Shown here: positions 6,557 through 14,917 of the stretch, piece after piece | How the letters are laid out: every line of letters starts with the position of its first letter | Numbering within the stretch: the stretch's first letter is position 1 | DNA from: Negativicutes bacterium | GTDB taxonomy: Bacteria; Bacillota_C; Negativicutes; Sporomusales_B; JARLHX01 | Direction of reading: 5' to 3' | Length of the DNA stretch: 30,963 nt | Assembly: GCA_031292015.1 (NCBI GenBank) | Contig: JARLHY010000134.1 | Coordinates: 1 to 30,963 of the forward strand | The notes under the pieces: model-generated | The model's input: the letters and a program-made list of their open reading frames with translations, nothing else | Databases searched by the model: none | What the model was told of the DNA's origin: nothing | Translations under genes and position numbers: made by a program

Positions 6557-7667
6557 ACCGCTTACCCCAAGTTCGGATTTTTGTCATAGCCGCCAGGATG
6601 GCCTGATCCATATTATAATACTTATATTCTGCCAACCGGCCCAAGAACAAGTACTTACCTGTTTCCTCCAGCTTTTCCGCTTCGCGAAGGTAACAGTCCC
6701 TTTTCCGGATATTGTCTTCGGTCATGGTGACATAGAACGGTTCCCCTTCAGCCTGGGGGTATTCATAGAGCACCGTGGTCTTTTCCGCCTTCTCGCCGAG
6801 AAAATACTTGAACTCGGTAATCCGCGTCCACTTGTGCTCATTCGGGTAATTCACCACCGCGGCAGGCTGATGGTATTCGCAGTTCAGATCTTCAAACCGC
6901 AGCGCCACCGACCGGTAGCCGAGTTCGCCGTACCGACCGCCGAAAAAAGTGTCCAGCTTGCCGGTATACACCGACAGCCGGGCAGCAACCTCATCTTTGA
7001 GATCAAAGTAGTCCTGTCCCAGTCTCACGCTGATCCGGGGATGATCCAGCATGTTTTCCACCAGCTTGGTAAAACCTGCCGCCGGAATGCCCTGAAACTC
7101 GTCCTGAAAATATCGGTCTTCCCGGTCGAAGCGGACAGGTATTCTCTGGGCGACTTCGGGAGCCAGCTTTTCCGGGTCTTGCTGCCACTGCTTGACAGTG
7201 TAATTCTTGAAGAAGAGTTCATATAGCCGCTGACCGACCTGGGAGACCACAACATCACGGAAATTTTCCGCCGGGCGGTTAAAGCGCGACTGCTCCACCT
7301 CGGCCTGAAAAAAAGCCTGTAGTTCCGTCTCATCCAGGTTCAGGCCGAAAACAGCGTTGACGGTGTCCAGATTGATGGGAAAGGGCACGAACCTGTCGTC
7401 AACCAGGCTGAGTACCCGGTGCTGGTAAGGGTGAAACCGGCTGAAATCATTGACAAACCGCCAGACATCCGCGTCGTTGGTGTGAAAAATATGGGGACCG
7501 TAACGCTGGATGGTAATGCCATGACTGTTCTTATCATCAAAGCAATTTCCGGCAATATGTCGCCTTTTCTCAACCAGCAGTACGTCAAGGCCGCTGTTCG
7601 CCAGAAGGTTGGCCGCCGTCGCTCCCGTCAGACCGGCTCCGGCAACAATTACATCATATTCTGTCAT
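6525..7667 (-). CDS. glf: UDP-galactopyranose mutase
   Basis: This flavoenzyme converts UDP-galactopyranose to UDP-galactofuranose. The N-terminal Rossmann motif YDVIVAGAGLTGATAANLLA binds FAD and is followed by VLLVEKRRHIAGNCFD and GPHIFHTND. Further family hallmarks are NYTVKQWQQDPEKLAPEVAQ, RYFQDEFQGIPAAGFTKLVE, GRYGELGYRSVALRFE and the C-terminal FLGRLAEYKYYNMDQAI. Length (380 residues) is normal. I prefer the second of two adjacent ATG codons (7667), because the AGGAG site is too close to the first at 7670; a further in-frame ATG exists at 7691. It is the first gene of the four-gene glycan operon and its 3' end overlaps gtrA by 32 bases, so the C-terminus departs slightly from the usual end. 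Confidence 0.95.
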   Translation of the reverse strand: MTEYDVIVAGAGLTGATAANLLANSGLDVLLVEKRRHIAGNCFDDKNSHGITIQRYGPHIFHTNDADVWRFVNDFSRFHPYQHRVLSLVDDRFVPFPINLDTVNAVFGLNLDETELQAFFQAEVEQSRFNRPAENFRDVVVSQVGQRLYELFFKNYTVKQWQQDPEKLAPEVAQRIPVRFDREDRYFQDEFQGIPAAGFTKLVENMLDHPRISVRLGQDYFDLKDEVAARLSVYTGKLDTFFGGRYGELGYRSVALRFEDLNCEYHQPAAVVNYPNEHKWTRITEFKYFLGEKAEKTTVLYEYPQAEGEPFYVTMTEDNIRKRDCYLREAEKLEETGKYLFLGRLAEYKYYNMDQAILAAMTKIRTWGKRYGICTGTHQG

Positions 7668-7888
7668 CATTCTCCTGCTTATCCAATGCATTTGCCCACA
7701 GGTTAAGGCTTCTAGCTATTTTCCCCAGTTCCTGCTGGCCTATCTGCTTTTCTGTCGCCAGGGCTGATTGCCGACAGCGGACTAAGCGGCGCCTGTCCCC
7801 GATTCAAAAGGGTTCCGCCTTCTTCCCGTCGAATTGCATTAAACAGAAAATAGACTAAACCGCCATCTTGGGGATCGGGAGTGATGCA

Positions 7889-8953
7889 ATGCGAAAAAAA
7901 ACGGGCCGAAGCGCCAAAAAGCCCGGCCTTCCGCCGGGCTCACTGCTGCATATCGGTCAGCAGAAACTCAGCACCGCCAAAATAACGATGTTTAGCTACA
8001 CCCCGGCGGAAGCGCTGGAAAAAGAGCTCCATTCGCCGGAAGAACTGGCTGCCTTTGGCTCCACCGGCGCCATAAACTGGATCCGCGTCACCGGCCTGCA
8101 CGACACAGGCCTGATCGAAGGGCTGTGCACAGCCTTCGGAGTCCACCCCCTGGTGCAGGAAGACATTCTGAACACCGAGCAGCGTCCTAAACTGGAGGAC
8201 TACGGCGACTATCTTTTCGTGGCCCTGAAGGCCTTATGGGTCGAAACCGAAAGCGAGGAACTGACAGGCGAACAGATCAGCCTGATTATCGGCTCGTCTT
8301 ACGTCATTTCTTTCCAGGAAAGTGACTACGACCTGTTCGAGCCGGTACGCGCGCGCCTGAGCAGCGGCAAGGGACGAATCCGCAAAGAAGGCTCCGACTA
8401 CCTGGCCTACGCCCTGGTTGACACGGTGGTGGACAACTACTTCAACGCCCTGGAAGCACTGGGGGAAAAAATCGAAGCCCTGGAAGAAGTCCTGGTGGTT
8501 CAACCCGGCGCCGACGACCTCCAGCAGATTCATTACCTGAAGCGGGAAATGCTGCGGTTCCGCAAAGCGCTGTGGCCGCTGCGCGAGATTATCGGCTGCC
8601 TGAGCCGGGGCGAATCCGCGCTGGTGAAGGACTCCACCCTGCTTTATATTCGCGACGTGTACGATCACACCATCCAGGTCATCGACACCCTGGAAACCTA
8701 TCGCGACATCGTCTCCGGCATGCTGGACATCTATCTTTCCAGCGTCAGCAACCGGATGAACCAGATCATGAAGGTACTGACCATCATTTCGACCATTTTC
8801 ATCCCCCTTACCTTTGTGGTCGGAGTTTACGGCATGAACTTCAAAAGCATGCCCGAACTGGACTGGGAATGGGGCTATCCGGCTGTATGGATTCTCATGA
8901 TCGTTATTTTTCTCTTTGAACTGAAATTTTTCCGCCGCCGCAAATGGCTGTAG
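7889..8953 (+). CDS. corA: CorA family magnesium/cobalt transporter
   Basis: The 354-residue protein has the large cytoplasmic N-terminal domain and two C-terminal membrane helices of the CorA pentamer. The signature GMN selectivity motif is present in VVGVYGMNF (about residues 315-317), followed by the second helix and a short RRRKWL tail. The long stalk-helix region (about 200-290) carries LEEVLVVQPGADDLQQIHYLKR and the run up to MNQIMKVLTIISTIFIPLTF. I start at ATG 7889, seven bases behind GGGAG, rather than at the in-frame TTG 7868. The first 25 residues are basic and unusual for the family. It is transcribed alone and converges on the permease gene. No M-box or other magnesium sensor is visible in the leader. 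Confidence 0.95.
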   Translation: MRKKTGRSAKKPGLPPGSLLHIGQQKLSTAKITMFSYTPAEALEKELHSPEELAAFGSTGAINWIRVTGLHDTGLIEGLCTAFGVHPLVQEDILNTEQRPKLEDYGDYLFVALKALWVETESEELTGEQISLIIGSSYVISFQESDYDLFEPVRARLSSGKGRIRKEGSDYLAYALVDTVVDNYFNALEALGEKIEALEEVLVVQPGADDLQQIHYLKREMLRFRKALWPLREIIGCLSRGESALVKDSTLLYIRDVYDHTIQVIDTLETYRDIVSGMLDIYLSSVSNRMNQIMKVLTIISTIFIPLTFVVGVYGMNFKSMPELDWEWGYPAVWILMIVIFLFELKFFRRRKWL

Positions 8954-9008
8954 AAAAACAATTTTCCACCCGTCTCGTACAGCCGCCGCAGGACAAAAAC
9001 TATAGGAA

Positions 9009-9047
9009 AAGGGAGGGGTTTTTGCAGCCCGGCTGCTCCCCTCCCTT
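9009..9047. terminator. Bidirectional terminator between corA and the NCS2 permease
   Basis: AAGGGAGGGG (9009-9018) pairs perfectly with CCCCTCCCTT (9038-9047), and a smaller GCAGC/GCTGC hairpin lies inside. It stands between two convergent genes and serves both; the T-tract is somewhat better for the minus strand. Confidence 0.75.
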
Positions 9048-9068
9048 ATCTTTACCGCTGAAACCACT

Positions 9069-10457
9069 TCACTCTGACCCTTCCTCCTGCTCGTCGTTCT
9101 TCAGGATCATTTTGAACACCACAAACAACACGATCCCCACAATCGTTCCCACAATCAGCCCGGTGGACATAATAGCCCTGACCACCGGCGACAGCGTGGC
9201 AAGAAACTGCTGGGGCAAAAAGTACGCCCCCATGCCCAGCATAAAGGTTGAACCGGCGATAATCATGTTGAGATTGGTGAGACGCATTCTGCCCATGACG
9301 CGGATTCCCTGCATAATCAGCATGCCCCAGGTGAGGATATAGATCCCGCCGAGAATCGCCGGCGGGATGCTGGCAACAAAAGCGCCCACTTTGGGGATAA
9401 ATCCCAGAATGAGGACAATGACACCGGCAGCGGTGATGACGTGACGGCTGCCGATCCCGGTAATGGAAATCGCCCCGATGTTCTGGGCATAGGACGTCGT
9501 TCCGGCGCCGCCGATGGCGCCGGCGATGGCGGACCCGATCGACTCACCCAGGATACCGCGGTTGATGCGGGTCTGATCCATCTTTTGATGTCCCATGACC
9601 TCGCCCAGTAAAACATAGTTGCCGATAGACTCGATGATTGCAATAAGATAACCGATAAAGACAATCACAATCGCGCCAACATTGATTTCCCAGCCGAACG
9701 GCAGGAAACGGGGAACGCCAAACCAGGGCGCTGCCGCCACGCTGCTGAAATTCACTGTCCCGTTAAACGCCGCCAGGAGCATGGTTGCCCCGACCGCGAT
9801 CAAGATCGACCCGAACCGCAGAAATCCTTTTTTAAAGTATAAAGTAAGCAAGGTTGCGATGACGAAAGACACCGCAGCCAGCAAAAAGTTGAAACTGTCG
9901 GCAAATCCCGGAGTTCCCGGCTTCCCCAAAATAAGCCCGATCACAATCCCGGTCAGCGACAAGCCGATGAGGGTCACCAACGGACCGTAAATCGGCGGTG
10001 CGGCGATAATCGGGCGCAGCTTGCCCCACCACCCTAAAGGCCAGGCCAGCACGGCGGAGAGAACGCCGCCGATGGTCATCGCCGTCCAGGCCGCTGCCGT
10101 TCCCAGCGTCGTCCCTACGCTGATCATGACCGAAATAAACACCGCGGCAGGCCCTTGCACACAGGGCAGTTTGAGCAGCCTCGACGACTGGGTTATTGTC
10201 ACCAGACCGGCGCCGATCAAATAGGCCTGAACCATGTAGGCAATGGTTTCCTTCGGCAACCCGAGCCCGAGTCCGGTTGCGACAGGAAAGGTAAGCGCCG
10301 AACTTTCCACAAGCACCTGCTGAAACCCGTAGACGACGTACTCGCGTAGCGTCATCTTATCCTCGATTCCCACGATCAGGTCTTTACGATCGTCGCCGGC
10401 GAAAGCTCTTTCTTCACTCACTGCCTTCTCCTCCTGCTCTGCTTTTTCACCGTTCAT
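9069..10457 (-). CDS. NCS2 family nucleobase permease (uracil/xanthine type)
   Basis: The 462-residue membrane protein has the NCS2 layout, with about 14 membrane spans from residue 40 to 450 and short charged ends. Key signatures are LPCVQGPAAVF in the third span region and QNIGAISITG, which matches the family motif Q-N-x-G-x4-T-G. ESIGNYVLLGEV, with its conserved Glu in span 8, and GESIGSAIAGAIGGAGTTSYAQN also match. Such carriers import uracil, xanthine or uric acid with protons or sodium; the substrate cannot be fixed from the sequence. The N-terminus is unusually long and acidic (EKAEQEEKAVSEERAFAGDD). The gene begins 26 bases after the c-di-GMP enzyme gene on the same strand and is probably cotranscribed. 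The ribosome site is weak. Confidence 0.9.
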   Translation of the reverse strand: MNGEKAEQEEKAVSEERAFAGDDRKDLIVGIEDKMTLREYVVYGFQQVLVESSALTFPVATGLGLGLPKETIAYMVQAYLIGAGLVTITQSSRLLKLPCVQGPAAVFISVMISVGTTLGTAAAWTAMTIGGVLSAVLAWPLGWWGKLRPIIAAPPIYGPLVTLIGLSLTGIVIGLILGKPGTPGFADSFNFLLAAVSFVIATLLTLYFKKGFLRFGSILIAVGATMLLAAFNGTVNFSSVAAAPWFGVPRFLPFGWEINVGAIVIVFIGYLIAIIESIGNYVLLGEVMGHQKMDQTRINRGILGESIGSAIAGAIGGAGTTSYAQNIGAISITGIGSRHVITAAGVIVLILGFIPKVGAFVASIPPAILGGIYILTWGMLIMQGIRVMGRMRLTNLNMIIAGSTFMLGMGAYFLPQQFLATLSPVVRAIMSTGLIVGTIVGIVLFVVFKMILKNDEQEEGSE

Positions 10458-10483
10458 CTTATTTCAGCTGCCGCCTGGGTATG

Positions 10484-13054
10484 TCAGACCGGCGCTATGT
10501 CTTCGGCCAGAGCAAGACTGCTGATAAATACTTCCACAAGCGCAGGATCAAACTGGGTTCCGGCGCAGCGCCTCAATTCCCGCAGCGCAGCCTCTTGCGG
10601 CATGGCTTTGCGGTAAGGCCGGTCGTGGGTCATGGCGTCATAGGCGTCCACCAGGGCCACAATGCGGCATTCCAGCGGGATCTCCTCCCCTGTCAGGCCC
10701 AGCGGATAACCCGTGCCGTTATACCATTCCTGGTGTTTCAGTATCCAGGACGCAATCGGCAGCAGATTCGCCGAAGACTGGGCAACCCGGTAACCGATTT
10801 CACAGTGCCGCTGCATTTCGGTCTTCTCCTCCGCCGACAGCGGCCCCGCCTTCAGCAGGATATGATCGGCAATCCCGACTTTGCCGATATCATGAAATTT
10901 GGCCAAGAGCCGTATATCGGCGATCCGCGGTTCCGACAAACCCAGCCGGGCTGCAAACCCGGACACCAAAACCTGCAGCCTTTCGGCGTGTTCTTCGGTC
11001 ATAAAATCCCGTTCCTCAAGCAATTTCATGATCGTCTGGACAATGGCGCTGTGCGCGCTCTGCGAATGGTGCAGCTTCTCCCGGTACATCTGGTTGTCCG
11101 CTTCCTTCAACACATCCTGCATGGAGGCGTCGGAGCCTCGTCTGACGGAATAGCCGAGAGAAACGCTGAGCGGAATCCTGCTGCTTTTGCTGTTGTATTT
11201 TGCGATATTGCTCTGAATTCTGTCCGACAAGGCTTGGGCGATATCCTCATTCGCCCCTGGAAGCACCAGGGCAAACTCATCGCCGCCGATGCGGGCGGCC
11301 AGATCGCCCTTGCGGATGGTGCGCCGGATCAGCTTGGCGGTCGCCATCAGCAGCTGATCTCCGGCAGTATGGCCCAAAGTATCATTAACCAATTTCAGTC
11401 CGTCGATATCGCAGACCACGATGGCTGTGGGGACTAGTCCCTTTTCGCCGAAGCGCTGCAGTTCTTCTTCAAAATAAGCCCGGTTGTACACCCCGGTTAA
11501 AATATCATATTTCCCCAGGTAGCGAAGCGATTCTTCCGTCCTTTTGCGCTGGATAGCCATGGCCACCTGGCTGGAGACAAAACTCAGGATATTGAGATCA
11601 TGTTCCGTGAAGCCCGGTCCGTCACTATAACTGCGCATGGCCATCACGCCAAAGGGCTTGTTATCGGCCGTCTTAAGCGGTACGCCCATCCATTCTGTGG
11701 GAAGTACCAGGGCCGATTCAATCTCCCCCTGCGCCGTCATAACGGCGATGGTTTGCCGATCAGCCAAAAGTGGCTTGCCGGTCCGGAGTATGTATTCCGA
11801 AAAGCCCCGGCCAAAGGGCCGGTTGCCTGGATTCGCGGCAACTTCATCCACGAAATAGGAGTAACGGACCATATTCGCTTTTTCGTCATAAGTGGAGATA
11901 AGAAAATTTTTACCCGGAATCAGCTCACCGATGATGGCGTGAACCGCGCGATACAGTTCCAGCAGATTGTCCGACGAACTGGCCGTCTCTGATATCCGGT
12001 ACAAGGCGTTTTGCAGCTTCTCGTTCATCTTGCGTTCGGTGATATCAATGATAACGCCGACTGTCCCGGCCAAGCCTCCCAGTCCGTCATAAACAGGGGC
12101 TTTGTTCGTAAATACATAGCGCAGGCTTCCTTTATGGTCCGGGATCTGATATTCGTATCTCTCCACAGCGAAGTTTTGCGCGATCGCGGCATCGGTATCG
12201 GCAAATATCTTGGCGATTTCCGGTGCGAACATTCCGGAAGGATGCCTGCCGATAATACTCTCCTTGGGCACCTGGACGAACTTTTCAAAGGCACGGTTAC
12301 AGCTAAGATAAATCCCCTCTTTATTTTTACAGAAAATGGGGTTGGGAATCGCCTCCATCAGTTGCTGGAAAAACTCAACGGTTTTCCTCTGGTTGACCTG
12401 CTGCAGGCCCATGTCGGCCAAAACTCTGGCAAAACCAACAAACAGTTTGATAATTTTCCCGATTTTTTCTTCTTCCACCACCGGTACCTGGCGCAGCGCC
12501 TTGATGTAACAGTCTTCGTCAAAGCCGTGAGCCAGAGCCTGCCCGCGAAAATAAGCCTCATCAGGCGGTTCCAGCAGCAATTGTCCGATAATGAGCGTCG
12601 CCAGGTGCTGCCCTTCCACAATAATCGGACAGGCATAGTCATACAGGCCGTTTAAACACCGGTAGCCGATATAAGGACCCTCGTTCAGGCGGCCGTTGAT
12701 GATTCTGCCGCTTTCCATACATCGGTTCTCTGTCTCAGGACAGGCGCGGTGAAAGGCTGCGCAAATTTCCGTCCAGCGCGGCGAAACCAGGATTGTCAAG
12801 TCCGTGTCGACCAAGCTGCAGCTGACACCGGTCAGATCGCAAAGACTGTCCATCAACTCCTTGATTTCAGACATATCTACAAAGTCGGCAAACCGCTGCT
12901 TCAAAGCCATGTCATCCCTTTCAACCCTGTCAGGACCTCTTGTCGTCAAAAACCAATTCTTCCAAAATTCTATAAATTCCTGCAAACTGAAAACATTATT
13001 TAGTCCTGCACCTCCGGCTACCGACTTAATCACAGGCAAGAGGAAAAACCGCAT
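10484..13054 (-). CDS. PocR-PAS-GAF-GGDEF-HD-GYP protein (c-di-GMP synthase/phosphodiesterase)
   Basis: The 856-residue cytoplasmic signalling protein contains, in order: a PocR sensory domain (about 55-215, with the Cys-rich CAAFHRACPETENRC), PAS (about 228-342), GAF (about 350-505), GGDEF (about 510-665) and HD-GYP (about 670-850). The GGDEF site is intact (590-594) and has a product-inhibition site RKGD (581-584) five residues before it. The HD-GYP domain keeps HDIGK (721-725) and GTGYPLGLTGEEIP (780-793). It can therefore be expected both to make and to degrade c-di-GMP under control of ligand and redox-type sensors. I keep the ATG at 13054 because AAGGAG stands five bases upstream; M49 (12910) with a poorer site is the alternative. 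A perfect palindrome lies directly upstream. A permease gene follows after 26 bases. Confidence 0.93.
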   Translation of the reverse strand: MRFFLLPVIKSVAGGAGLNNVFSLQEFIEFWKNWFLTTRGPDRVERDDMALKQRFADFVDMSEIKELMDSLCDLTGVSCSLVDTDLTILVSPRWTEICAAFHRACPETENRCMESGRIINGRLNEGPYIGYRCLNGLYDYACPIIVEGQHLATLIIGQLLLEPPDEAYFRGQALAHGFDEDCYIKALRQVPVVEEEKIGKIIKLFVGFARVLADMGLQQVNQRKTVEFFQQLMEAIPNPIFCKNKEGIYLSCNRAFEKFVQVPKESIIGRHPSGMFAPEIAKIFADTDAAIAQNFAVERYEYQIPDHKGSLRYVFTNKAPVYDGLGGLAGTVGVIIDITERKMNEKLQNALYRISETASSSDNLLELYRAVHAIIGELIPGKNFLISTYDEKANMVRYSYFVDEVAANPGNRPFGRGFSEYILRTGKPLLADRQTIAVMTAQGEIESALVLPTEWMGVPLKTADNKPFGVMAMRSYSDGPGFTEHDLNILSFVSSQVAMAIQRKRTEESLRYLGKYDILTGVYNRAYFEEELQRFGEKGLVPTAIVVCDIDGLKLVNDTLGHTAGDQLLMATAKLIRRTIRKGDLAARIGGDEFALVLPGANEDIAQALSDRIQSNIAKYNSKSSRIPLSVSLGYSVRRGSDASMQDVLKEADNQMYREKLHHSQSAHSAIVQTIMKLLEERDFMTEEHAERLQVLVSGFAARLGLSEPRIADIRLLAKFHDIGKVGIADHILLKAGPLSAEEKTEMQRHCEIGYRVAQSSANLLPIASWILKHQEWYNGTGYPLGLTGEEIPLECRIVALVDAYDAMTHDRPYRKAMPQEAALRELRRCAGTQFDPALVEVFISSLALAEDIAPV

Positions 13055-13065
13055 TCAGACTCCTT

Positions 13066-13117
13066 ACGTCCATAAATTATATATATTGTATTTACAATAT
13101 ATATAATTTATGGACGT
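13066..13117. repeat. Perfect 25-bp inverted repeat upstream of the c-di-GMP enzyme gene
   Basis: 13066-13090 is the exact reverse complement of 13093-13117, with two T between. The centre is AT-rich (alternating AT, core ATTGTA-TT-TACAAT) and the outer ends are ACGTCCATAA. Its right-hand minus-strand arm runs into the ribosome site of the gene starting at 13054 and contains a TATAAT-like box, so it could be an operator over the promoter, an RNA hairpin masking translation, or a cruciform. It has no T-tract and is distinct from the terminator at 13145. Confidence 0.85.
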
Positions 13118-13144
13118 TTCTCCTGTCCCGCTGGCATCGGCAGC

Positions 13145-13175
13145 AAAAAAGCAGGCCATCCAGCCTGCTTTTTTT
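13145..13175. terminator. Rho-independent terminator of the TRAP binding-protein gene
   Basis: GCAGGC (13151-13156) pairs with GCCTGC (13163-13168), flanked by six A on one side and seven T on the other, so it can act in both directions. It lies 18 bases beyond the stop codon of the DctP-like gene. Confidence 0.85.
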
Positions 13176-13192
13176 GATCCGAAAGGATTTAC

Positions 13193-14179
13193 CTATCTGA
13201 CTGCTCTTATCCTTTTTATCAAGTCCTGAATATCCTGGGGCTGGGCGTCGTAGATCGGCTGTACGGCATCAGCAAACAACTGTTTTTGCGCCGGGGTCAG
13301 CATGGTAATTTCGCAGCCTGCTGCAATCACCTTATCTTTGGCTGTTTTTACTGTCTGGGCCCATAACTCGAACTGCAGGGCCTGAGCCTCCCGCACGGCT
13401 TGTTTGATGATCTCGATATCTTCCTTGGAGCATTTGGCTTCTATCGACTTCTTGCTGCCGACAATCAGATCCGGATTCCGGGTATGTTCGTCTTCGATAA
13501 AGTATTTCGCCAGCTGATAATGATTGGTCTCATCGTAGGTCGGATAATTGTTTTCCGCTCCGTCCAGCACGCCTGCCTTGAGTGCCGCGTAAGTATCGCC
13601 GTGCGGCATGGGAATCGCCTTGGCGCCGAGGCTGTTGATCATCGCTACCATCAGATCATTCTGCAAGGTTCTTATTCTCATATCCTTCAGATCGCCGGGG
13701 GCTTTTACCGGCTTATTGGTGTAAAAATTCCTGGTTCCCCCGTCGAACCAGCCAAAGCCGATGAAATCACTCTTTTCGCAAGCGGCGAGAACATCATTCC
13801 CCACCGGCCCGTTGACAACCTTCAGCATATGATCGGTATCCCTGAAAATATACGGCATCAAAAAGGCGTTTAAAGCAGGAACATATTTCGTCACAGGTCC
13901 GATGTTGATTCTGGTCAGGTCGATTTCCCCGTCCTGGATTTTTTTGATTACTGCCGCTTCATCCCCAAGCACCATGCTGTGATAAACTTCGATACGAACC
14001 CGGCCTTCGGTTCTGAGTTCAACCAGTCTGGCAAGCTCGAACGCGCCAACAGTGGTCGGATAACTGGCCTCATGGATTTCGGCCAACCGCAGAACCACCG
14101 GGTCTTGTCCAAACGCCACGCCGCTGAAGCCGGACACCAGAAACAAACACACCAGCGAAACCAACACCAGTTTTTTCAC
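13193..14179 (-). CDS. TRAP transporter substrate-binding protein, DctP family
   Basis: The product (328 residues from GTG 14179) has a signal peptide, KKLVLVSLVCLFLVSGFSGVAFGQ, followed by VVLRLAEIHEASYPTTVGAFELA, the DctP opening strand. Other family features are LGDEAAVIKKIQDGEIDLTR, the conserved ligand-binding arginine region DLKDMRIRTLQNDLMVAMINSLGAKAIPM, and VLDGAENNYPTYDETNHYQLAKYF. It would capture an organic acid outside the membrane for uptake through a TRAP permease. An open frame reaches 14212, but the GTG start follows an AGGAGGGG site (about 10-12 bases away) and gives a proper signal peptide. No DctQ or DctM gene is present in the window, so it is an orphan receptor here. The gene is monocistronic with its own terminator. 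Confidence 0.92.
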   Translation of the reverse strand: MKKLVLVSLVCLFLVSGFSGVAFGQDPVVLRLAEIHEASYPTTVGAFELARLVELRTEGRVRIEVYHSMVLGDEAAVIKKIQDGEIDLTRINIGPVTKYVPALNAFLMPYIFRDTDHMLKVVNGPVGNDVLAACEKSDFIGFGWFDGGTRNFYTNKPVKAPGDLKDMRIRTLQNDLMVAMINSLGAKAIPMPHGDTYAALKAGVLDGAENNYPTYDETNHYQLAKYFIEDEHTRNPDLIVGSKKSIEAKCSKEDIEIIKQAVREAQALQFELWAQTVKTAKDKVIAAGCEITMLTPAQKQLFADAVQPIYDAQPQDIQDLIKRIRAVR

Positions 14180-14339
14180 TATTTTTCTTCCCCTCCTGCT
14201 TCTATTTTCCAATACTCAAATTCATAGTAGCAGGACCGGCAGCAATATGTCAATTCTGAATATTTTTACTATTTTCCCTTCCGGCCCCGACAGTGTCAGA
14301 ATCATCTTTTTTTGGGGGGGCGTCGCTTTTGCGAAGGAG

Positions 14340-14639
14340 TTAATTCTTTCTGGAAATATATTTTTCGAGGAGATGTTCGGCCTGCTCCTGCCTGTCCTCC
14401 TCGTCCACGGCTTCTGCCGCGTAGGCCGCAGCTTCGCTCCTTTGTGACGGCTCCCCCGCCCACCAGAACAGCCCTGCCCAGAGGATGAAGCACATTGCCT
14501 CCCAGAGCCAGGCATGACTGCTTCCCTGCTTCCAGGCGATGGTTACCACCGGCAGGATCACACCCGCGGCCATCCACAAACAAGTGATCCAAGCTCCAAC
14601 TTCTTCACTCTTGCATATTCTCGCCGGTACTTTAAGCAT
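14340..14639 (-). CDS. Small two-helix membrane protein, hypothetical
   Basis: The 99-residue product starts at ATG 14639 behind AGGAG eight bases upstream. Two hydrophobic segments are clear: WITCLWMAAGVILPVVTIAW (about 17-36) and WLWEAMCFILWAGLFWWAG (about 45-63). The C-terminal third is acidic and probably helical (EAAAYAAEAVDEEDRQEQ and following), ending EKYISRKN. I do not recognise the family. It stands alone between the TRAP gene and the hairpin at 14738. The ribosome site and hydrophobicity pattern support a real gene; no function can be offered. Confidence 0.7.
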   Translation of the reverse strand: MLKVPARICKSEEVGAWITCLWMAAGVILPVVTIAWKQGSSHAWLWEAMCFILWAGLFWWAGEPSQRSEAAAYAAEAVDEEDRQEQAEHLLEKYISRKN

Positions 14640-14737
14640 CAGGCAATCTCCTTTATTGATTAATTACCATTTATTTCCATATAATATTCGATGATTCCTC
14701 CTCCTGCTGTTATTTTTCGGCGAATTTACACATCGGA

Positions 14738-14763
14738 AAAGCCGGGATGACAATCCCGGCTTT
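14738..14763. terminator. Terminator hairpin
   Basis: AAAGCCGGGAT (14738-14748) pairs perfectly with ATCCCGGCTTT (14753-14763) around GACA. On the minus strand the stem ends in CTTTTCC. It would stop leftward transcripts coming from the Cys-rich gene and the short frame at 14792. Confidence 0.7.
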
Positions 14764-14791
14764 CTTCATAGGCTTCGATCCAACATTGATT

Positions 14792-14917
14792 TCACCAGAG
14801 GGACAGGCCGTTCTTTGTCAGATCAGAACCGTATTCTTCCTCAAAAGCGAAGAAGAACAGCAGAAGGATAATGGTGATAAAGATGACTTCCCAGGCTTTG
14901 CCTGCGTTGAAACGCAA
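14792..14917 (-). CDS. Possible 41-residue membrane peptide
   Basis: A short minus-strand frame from TTG 14917 to TGA 14794-14792 encodes RFNAGKAWEVIFITIILLLF, then FFAFEEEYGSDLTKNGLSLW. It is one hydrophobic helix with a Trp on one side and an acidic EEE on the other, typical of genuine small membrane peptides. Against it, there is no ribosome site and the TTG lies in the T-tract of the preceding terminator. A stop codon closes the frame a few codons upstream. It sits between two terminator-like hairpins. It could also be a remnant of a longer gene. Confidence 0.3.
   Translation of the reverse strand: MRFNAGKAWEVIFITIILLLFFFAFEEEYGSDLTKNGLSLW

Noticed and set aside
8234..9067. 277-codon minus-strand frame across corA
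   Set aside because: It is antisense to an unmistakable CorA protein and spans the intergenic terminator.
10481..11437. Long plus-strand frame (318 codons) antisense to the HD-GYP/GGDEF coding region
   Set aside because: The opposite strand encodes clear GGDEF and HD-GYP motifs; the antisense frame is a codon-bias shadow.
14307..14320. Run of seven T followed by seven G
   Set aside because: Not in a coding region and with no evident structure beyond the homopolymers; could be slippage-prone but shows nothing further.
14885..14915. GGCAAAGCC in the short frame at 14792, considered as a riboswitch fragment
   Set aside because: No other element of the consensus surrounds it.
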